From NCBI GenBank assembly GCA_048498135.1, contig JBEHYO010000110.1, forward strand, positions 1 to 10,116: a DNA stretch of 10,116 bases. Direction: 5' to 3'. This DNA comes from Dokdonella_A sp937902695. GTDB lineage: Bacteria; Pseudomonadota; Gammaproteobacteria; Xanthomonadales; Rhodanobacteraceae. The position numbers were made by a program, and so were the translations under genes. Within the stretch, counting starts at the first letter, position 1, and each line of letters begins with the position of its first letter. The notes under the pieces are model-generated. The model searched no databases. It saw nothing but the letters and a program-made list of their open reading frames with translations, and was not told where the DNA came from. This document shows positions 6,009-10,116 of the stretch, in pieces.

Positions 6009-8390
6009 TCACGCCGACGGCGGCGCGCGCAGTGCGGACGGAATCTCGCGCTCGCCCGCGAGCTTCTCGGCGCGCGTGAGCGCTGCCGACCACGGGCTCG
6101 ACTGGCCGAGCGCATGGAACAGCTCGACCTGCAGCAGCGAGCAGCGGAAATCGCGATCCGCGAAGGTCACGACGCGTCCGACGATCGGCTCGGCCGCGCT
6201 CGCGCGATCGTGCACGAGCAGCCAGTCGCCATACGCGGCGACGACCGTCACGAGATGCGAAGGAACGCCGTCGGCGTCGGCCGCCGCGAGCGCCGCCTTG
6301 TACGCCTGCTCGGCGTCGGCATCGCGCTGCGCCGCCGCCGCGATGTCCGCCGCCGCGAGCCGGTAGCCGATCGCGTTGCGGTCTGCCGGGGCTTCGGCGC
6401 CGAGTGACGCTGCCAGCTCGCGGCCTGCCGCAGCGAGCTGCCCGAGCTTCACGCGCGCGCGCGCCCGTACGTACGCCGCCCACGCGCGCGAAGCGGCCGC
6501 ATGCGGATCGTCCAGGCGATGCAGCGATGCGTCGGCGGCCGTCGCCGCAGCGGCCGCGTCGCCTGTCGCCAGCGCGAGCTCGGCGCGCACGCGATCGATG
6601 TCCGCCAGCGACTGCGGATCGAGCGGTGCCTTCGTGCGATCGAGGCTCGCGAGCAGGCCGCCCGCTTCGGCGTAGCGGCCGAGATCGAGCAGCAGCGCCG
6701 CGCGCGACACGACGAGCTGCGTCGTCAGCTGCGGATCCTTGATGCGGGCGCGAAGCTCGAGCGCGCGATCGCTCGTCGCGAGCGCGGCCGCATAGTCGAG
6801 CTGCAGGCGCTCGCTCTCGACCAGCATCGCCAGCGAATGCGTGCGCTCGTTGACGGCATCGAACCGCTCGAACACCGCGATCGCGCGCTCGAGATAGGGA
6901 CGCGCCGCCTGCGGGCGGCTGCGTTGCAGCTCGAGCTCACCTTCGACCATGTCGAGTCGCGCCGCACCGAGCGCGTCGCCGGCCTGCTCGAGCTCGATGC
7001 GCGCGCGGCCGAGATCCTCGGCGGCATCCGCGTAGCGATATTGCGCCGCACGCGCGGCACCGCGGCCGCCCAGCGCCTGGCCGCGTTCGAGCGGGCGCTG
7101 CCAGCCTCCGAGCGCATCGATCGAGGCGGTGAAATCGCGTTCCGAATCGGCGAAACGGCCGAGATTGAGATGCACGGTGCCGAGTCCGGTCAGCGCACGG
7201 GCGCGCAGCAGCGCGTCCTTGCTCGACGCGGTGTCGTCGATGAGCCCTTGCAGCGTCGATTCGACATCGGCGAGACGTCCCGCGCGAAAATCGACCATCG
7301 CGAGCCGATAGCGCAGCTGCGGCTCGGTGCGAACCAGCGCCGGCGCGGACAGGAGGATCGTGCGGGCGACGTCGAGCTGGTTCGCGAGCATCGCCGCGTC
7401 CGCGCGCTGCAGCGTCTCGTCGAGGCCATTCTCCGTGGTGCCCTGATCCGGGACGACCTTGCCCATGCGCATCAGCAGCTGGTCGGCCGCGCGGCGAAGC
7501 GTCGGCAAGACGTCCCGACCGTCCGCGCTGCCGGCGACCGGAGCGCCGCGCGCCGGCCGCGCGACAAGCTCCGCACGCCAGCCTTGCGGCGTCGATTGCA
7601 GGCGTGCGTGCACGACGAGCACCGACGATGTCGCGCCGCGGAGTGCCGCGTCCGCATCGCTTCGGCCATGCGCCTGCAGCACGGCGAGCACGCTTTCGCT
7701 CGGCATTACGCGCAGGCCCGCGGCGCGCAGGCGCGATGCGAGCGCATCCATGCCGCCGAGGCGCACCCAATCCTGCTCCGGCCCGGCGGTGACCTCGACC
7801 GGCAGCACGGCGATGCCGCTTGCGCGCGCAGCGTCCGCGTCAGCCGCCGTCGGCGCGGGCGACTGCGCGCGCCACACGGCGACTGCAGCGATGCCCGCGA
7901 GCAGGACGATGGCGGACGCGAGCAGCCAGCGATGGCGGGGCGCGGCGCGAGAAGGAATTGCGGCGGAAGGCGGCGCCGCGATCGCATCGTCGGCCGGATC
8001 CGGGCGCGGCGCGCGGCGCGTCGATTCATCGTTCGCCGGCGACGCCGCGCCGACCGCCGGCTCGACCGTTCCGAGATGCGTTTCCGCCATCCACCGATAC
8101 CCGTACTTCGGCATCGTGCGGATGCAGCGCTGATCGTTGCCGTCGTCGCCGACCGCGCGCCTTGCGCGCAATACGATCTGGCCGAGCTGCGCGTCGGAGA
8201 CGTCGACGCGGCCCCAGAGCGCGGCGACGAGCTCGTCGCGGCCGATCGCGCGCTCGCGGTTCTCGATCAGGTAGACGAGGCAGTCGAAGACGCGCGTCGG
8301 CACCGCGACGCGCGCGCCGTTGCGCGAAAGCTCGCGGGCGGAGCGGTCGAGACGGTATTCGCCGAATTGATACGTCGGAGGCTGGATCAT
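6009..8390 (-). CDS. Membrane-anchored ToxR/CadC-type winged-helix regulator with TolB-like and TPR-like periplasmic region
   Basis: From the ATG at 8390 the protein has 793 residues. Residues about 6-102 form an OmpR/ToxR-type winged helix (Trans_reg_C), from YQFGEYRLD through FDCLVYLIENR, DELVAALWG and LRARRAVGD to the final KYGYRWMAE wing. A Pro/Ala-rich linker leads to one membrane helix (about 155-173, LLASAIVLLAGIAAVAVW). DNA binding would therefore be cytoplasmic and the rest periplasmic, as in CadC and ToxR. Residues about 190-280 (GIAVLPVEV onward) resemble the TolB-like domain often found in such proteins. The rest, to about 770, is Ala/Leu/Arg-rich helical sequence with degenerate TPR repeats. 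No receiver domain is present, so it is not a phosphorelay regulator; signal and target are unknown. The frame stays open upstream but overlaps the GNAT gene. An ATG at 8408 would add six residues, and neither start has a clear ribosome-binding site. Confidence 0.88.
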   Translation of the reverse strand: MIQPPTYQFGEYRLDRSARELSRNGARVAVPTRVFDCLVYLIENRERAIGRDELVAALWGRVDVSDAQLGQIVLRARRAVGDDGNDQRCIRTMPKYGYRWMAETHLGTVEPAVGAASPANDESTRRAPRPDPADDAIAAPPSAAIPSRAAPRHRWLLASAIVLLAGIAAVAVWRAQSPAPTAADADAARASGIAVLPVEVTAGPEQDWVRLGGMDALASRLRAAGLRVMPSESVLAVLQAHGRSDADAALRGATSSVLVVHARLQSTPQGWRAELVARPARGAPVAGSADGRDVLPTLRRAADQLLMRMGKVVPDQGTTENGLDETLQRADAAMLANQLDVARTILLSAPALVRTEPQLRYRLAMVDFRAGRLADVESTLQGLIDDTASSKDALLRARALTGLGTVHLNLGRFADSERDFTASIDALGGWQRPLERGQALGGRGAARAAQYRYADAAEDLGRARIELEQAGDALGAARLDMVEGELELQRSRPQAARPYLERAIAVFERFDAVNERTHSLAMLVESERLQLDYAAALATSDRALELRARIKDPQLTTQLVVSRAALLLDLGRYAEAGGLLASLDRTKAPLDPQSLADIDRVRAELALATGDAAAAATAADASLHRLDDPHAAASRAWAAYVRARARVKLGQLAAAGRELAASLGAEAPADRNAIGYRLAAADIAAAAQRDADAEQAYKAALAAADADGVPSHLVTVVAAYGDWLLVHDRASAAEPIVGRVVTFADRDFRCSLLQVELFHALGQSSPWSAALTRAEKLAGEREIPSALRAPPSA

Positions 8391-8409
8391 GCGGTGCGCG
8401 CGGAGCATA

Positions 8410-8427
8410 GCCGGGACGCCGCCCGGC
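8410..8427. other. Short GC hairpin between GNAT and wHTH-TPR genes
   Basis: GCCGGG pairs with CCCGGC around a six-base loop in the 62-base gap after the GNAT stop. No T-run follows on the minus strand, so it is at best a weak terminator or processing site. The short gap and shared orientation still allow co-transcription of the two genes. Confidence 0.3.
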
Positions 8428-8452
8428 GATCCACTCGGCCCGCCGCGCGGGC

Positions 8453-8905
8453 TCAACGCGACAGCGCGTCGGCGTCGTAGCGCTCCATGATCCGCTCGGG
8501 ATGCGCGAGCGGCGTGAAGCCGAATTGCGCGTAGAGGCCGTGTGCATCCCGCGTGGCGAGCATGAATCGCCGGATGCGCTGGAGCTCCGGATGCGCCATG
8601 ACGAACGCGATCAGCCGCTTGCCGAGACCGTCGCCCCGGCGTGCGCCGACGACGAATACGTCGGCGAGCCACGCGAAGCCGGCGCCATCGCTGACCACGC
8701 GCGCGAACGCGACCTGGCGCGCGCCGTCGTAGACGCCGAAGCAGATCGAGCGCTCGATCGCCGTTTCGACGAACGCGCGGCGGATGCCGGGCACCCAGTA
8801 CGACTCGCGCGCGAGGAAATCGTGGATCAGGTCGATGTCCAGCCGGCGCCGATCGGTGGAGAATAGAAGCCCGTCTTCGATGCGTTCATGGAGGGACTCG
8901 GACAT
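8453..8905 (-). CDS. GNAT-family N-acetyltransferase
   Basis: This 150-residue cytoplasmic acyl-CoA N-acetyltransferase belongs to a common stand-alone GNAT subfamily whose substrate is not established. Typical stretches are FSTDRRRLDIDLIHDFLARESYW (15-37 region), FGVYDGARQVAFARVVSD (56-73) and FAWLADVFV (77-85). The acetyl-CoA pyrophosphate loop is RRGDGLGKRL (89-98), of the R-G-x-G-x-G kind, and GLYAQFGF (113-120) contains Tyr115, in the position often used as general acid. The ATG at 8905 is chosen because it has GAGGAG ten bases upstream and matches the family's normal start; an upstream in-frame ATG at 8986 would lie inside the divergent lipoprotein gene. Its start codon shares two bases with that gene's ATG (CATG), so its ribosome-binding site and any leader lie within the neighbour's coding sequence. 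The regulator gene begins 62 bases after its stop. Confidence 0.92.
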   Translation of the reverse strand: MSESLHERIEDGLLFSTDRRRLDIDLIHDFLARESYWVPGIRRAFVETAIERSICFGVYDGARQVAFARVVSDGAGFAWLADVFVVGARRGDGLGKRLIAFVMAHPELQRIRRFMLATRDAHGLYAQFGFTPLAHPERIMERYDADALSR

Positions 8906-8921
8906 GCGCGGCTGGCTCCTC
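8890..8921. promoter_or_regulatory. Interlocked translation start sites of the GNAT and slp genes
   Basis: The plus-strand Shine-Dalgarno GGAGGG (8890-8895) serves the ATG at 8904. The minus-strand GAGGAG (8921-8916) serves the ATG whose first base is 8905. The two ATGs share the central bases of CATG (8903-8906). Each ribosome-binding site therefore lies inside the other gene's first codons, and the promoters must sit further within the opposing coding sequences. Confidence 0.65.
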
Positions 8922-9404
8922 GTTCGGCCATGGATTGCGATCGTTTCGCTCGGGCTGCTCGCGGGCTGCGCGACGCCGGTGTTCAAGGACGCGCCGCCCG
9001 CCGCCGCGCCACCAGCCGACGTCGCCGCGGCGCCGGAACGCTATCACGGGTTCGACGTCGTCTGGGGCGGCAAGATCGTCGACGTGCGCAATCTCGCCGA
9101 CTCGACCGAAGTCGAGATCGTCGCCTACCCGCTCGACGGCGGACAGCGGCCGGATCCGAATGCACCGACGCTCGGCCGCTTCATCGTCGCGCTGCCGGGC
9201 TACGTCGAGCCGTTCGATTTTCCGGCCGGGCGCTTCGTGACGCTGCGCGGGCAGATCGCGGGATCACGCACGCGGCAGATCGACGAGCATGATCTCGTGT
9301 TGCCGGTCGTAGCCGATGCGAGCGTGCATCACTGGCCGGTCAACTTTCCGTACGACGAGCCGCGTGTGCATTTCAGCTTAGGCGTCGGCGTCGGCGTGCA
9401 TTGA
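8904..9404 (+). CDS. slp: Slp-family outer-membrane lipoprotein
   Basis: This is a 166-residue lipoprotein. After MRGWLLVRPW the hydrophobic core ends in the lipobox LAGC (19-22), so Cys22 would be lipidated. Alanine at +2 does not block Lol sorting, predicting the outer membrane. The mature part matches the Slp (starvation lipoprotein) family: PERYHGFDVVWGGKIVDV (36-53 region), then TEVEIVAYPLDGGQRPDP, LGRFIVALPGYVEPFDFPAGRFVTLRGQI and a Trp/Pro-containing end. Slp in E. coli is induced by starvation and acid stress, but its molecular role is unclear. A strong Shine-Dalgarno, GGAGGG (8890-8895), lies eight bases before the ATG and decides the start; an in-frame ATG at 8784 exists but would put 40 unlikely residues before the signal. 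It diverges from the GNAT gene with overlapping start codons, and the repeat pair at 9423-9526 follows its stop. Confidence 0.9.
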   Translation: MRGWLLVRPWIAIVSLGLLAGCATPVFKDAPPAAAPPADVAAAPERYHGFDVVWGGKIVDVRNLADSTEVEIVAYPLDGGQRPDPNAPTLGRFIVALPGYVEPFDFPAGRFVTLRGQIAGSRTRQIDEHDLVLPVVADASVHHWPVNFPYDEPRVHFSLGVGVGVH

Positions 9405-9422
9405 TTCGACGAGCCTGCCTTT

Positions 9423-9526
9423 CCCCCTCTCCCGCGTGCGGGAGAGGGCTGGGGTGAGGGCAATCCTGAGCAAGCGTTTCGCCAGCGTGCCCTCACCCTA
9501 CCCTCTCCCGCACGCGGGAGAGGGGA
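9423..9526. repeat. Inverted pair of palindromic repeats (REPIN-like), well preserved
   Basis: Two copies of one palindromic unit face each other. The left copy is CCCTCTCCCGC (9425-9435), GT, GCGGGAGAGGG (9438-9448), then CTGGGGTGAGGGCA. The right copy is TGCCCTCACCCTA, then CCCTCTCCCGC (9501-9511), AC, GCGGGAGAGGG (9514-9524). TGAGGGCA (9455-9462) and TGCCCTCA (9488-9495) are exact reverse complements around a 25-base centre. The whole element can fold into one long hairpin or two short ones. It lies between slp and the next plus-strand gene, where it may end or stabilise the slp transcript. The unit is shared with the element at 4140-4252. Confidence 0.9.
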
Positions 9527-9589
9527 AAAGACGCACTGTCCGAGTTTTGGCGGCAATTGCGTTACTGGAATCGTTGATTCTGGAGAAGC

Positions 9590-10116
9590 ATGATGCGCGT
9601 CCCCGCCATTTCGATCGTGCTCGGCATCCTCACCTGCGGCCGCGGCCTCTGCGCGGATCCGTCCATGCTGTTCCCGGACCTGACGAAGCTCGACCTCAAG
9701 GACGAAGGCGTCCGCGTCTGGTATCCGAAGGACCGCGCGCAGCCGATCGCGAAAGCCCCCGCCTATCTCAAGGAGGTCGAAGACGCCGGCGTCTACATCG
9801 CCGAGCCTGTGATGCTCGATCTCGGCCACGGCGTGCCGAAAGCCGCACTCGCGTGCGACTCGGGCCCGAGCAACGATCCGAGCTGCCGCTTGCTGACGAA
9901 GCCCGACGATCCGGACGCACCACGCAGCGTGATCTTCGAATCGCCCGGCACCGAGTTCGTGTTCGCAGCATCGGGCGAGATCTACACGTTCGGCGCGAAC
10001 GATTACGCATACGATCACCATCGGCTCTACCGCTTCGACGGCAAGCGCTTCGCCGAAGTCGCGCAGCCGTTCCGCTACGTCGGCATCGACGGCACGACGA
10101 CTACGCCGCTCGTGCT
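9590..10116 (+). CDS. Secreted protein of unknown family, 3' end outside the window
   Basis: An open frame runs from ATG ATG at 9590/9593 to the end of the window, giving 175 codons with no stop. GGAG at 9582-9585 is four bases before the first ATG and seven before the second, so the second is the likelier start. The N-terminus MRVPAISIVLGILTCGRGLCA looks like a cleavable signal peptide, making the product periplasmic or extracellular. The mature part includes FPDLTKLDLKDEGVRVWYPKD, a Cys-containing stretch LACDSGPSNDPSC, and a region rich in Tyr, Asp and Phe (FGANDYAYDHHRLYRFDGKRF) with the look of beta-structure. I do not recognise the family. Codon choice is strongly GC-ending like its neighbours, supporting a real gene. 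It follows the repeat pair and has its own spacing from slp (185 bases), so it is probably transcribed separately, although I see no convincing promoter. Confidence 0.8.
   Translation, partial: MMRVPAISIVLGILTCGRGLCADPSMLFPDLTKLDLKDEGVRVWYPKDRAQPIAKAPAYLKEVEDAGVYIAEPVMLDLGHGVPKAALACDSGPSNDPSCRLLTKPDDPDAPRSVIFESPGTEFVFAASGEIYTFGANDYAYDHHRLYRFDGKRFAEVAQPFRYVGIDGTTTTPLV

Noticed and set aside
6501..8480. Long plus-strand open frame (659 codons) antisense to the membrane regulator
   Set aside because: It is extremely Arg/Ala-rich with no domain, and lies opposite a gene with clear winged-helix and TPR-like content. Long antisense frames are expected at this GC content.
8391..8672. 94-residue N-terminal extension of the membrane regulator
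   Set aside because: It overlaps the GNAT coding sequence in another frame and is Arg-rich; the winged helix starts normally just after the ATG at 8390.
9423..9526. Short CRISPR-like array or IS end
   Set aside because: There are only two units, in inverted rather than direct orientation, with no spacers of uniform length, no transposase and no obvious target-site duplication.

Overview
The window is GC-rich, densely packed bacterial chromosome with no sign of recent insertion: no transposase, integrase, tRNA or CRISPR array. The best guess for the host is a gammaproteobacterium of the order Lysobacterales (Xanthomonadales). Three things point there: the copL-copA-copB order known from Xanthomonas and Stenotrophomonas, an RlmJ and an Slp-type lipoprotein, and a secreted protein ending in an IFEDGF-type tail that I associate with this order. 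The family or genus (a Rhodanobacteraceae member is possible) cannot be fixed from the sequence alone.

Layout. Positions 1-3180 (minus strand) hold a copper-resistance cluster: a small Cys/His-rich CopL-like exported protein, a Tat-exported multicopper oxidase CopA, and an outer-membrane CopB. copA and copB overlap by ATGA, and a GC-rich hairpin lies between copL and copA. Diverging from copL is rlmJ (3282-4133, plus), a 23S rRNA methyltransferase unrelated to copper. It converges on a minus-strand gene for a secreted seven-bladed FG-GAP propeller protein (4273-5910). The 139-base gap between them is almost entirely an inverted pair of palindromic repeats. Upstream of the propeller gene, on the same strand, lie a one-pass membrane transcription regulator (N-terminal winged helix, C-terminal TPR-like region; 6009-8390) and a GNAT acetyltransferase (8453-8905). 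The GNAT gene diverges from an Slp-family lipoprotein gene (8904-9404, plus), and the two ATG codons share two bases. A second, well-preserved inverted repeat pair follows at 9423-9526. A secreted protein of unknown family begins at about 9590 and runs off the end of the window.

How they work together. copL-copA-copB form a periplasm/outer-membrane copper tolerance system: CopA oxidises or sequesters copper in the periplasm and CopB acts at the outer membrane. No copRS-type regulator is in view. The GNAT, regulator and propeller genes are co-oriented with gaps of 62 and 98 bases and could be partly co-transcribed, but no shared pathway can be shown. The points most worth following are the two REPIN-like repeat pairs, the divergent genes with overlapping start codons, and the copL-copA leader region. 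I did not find a convincing previously undescribed multi-gene system.
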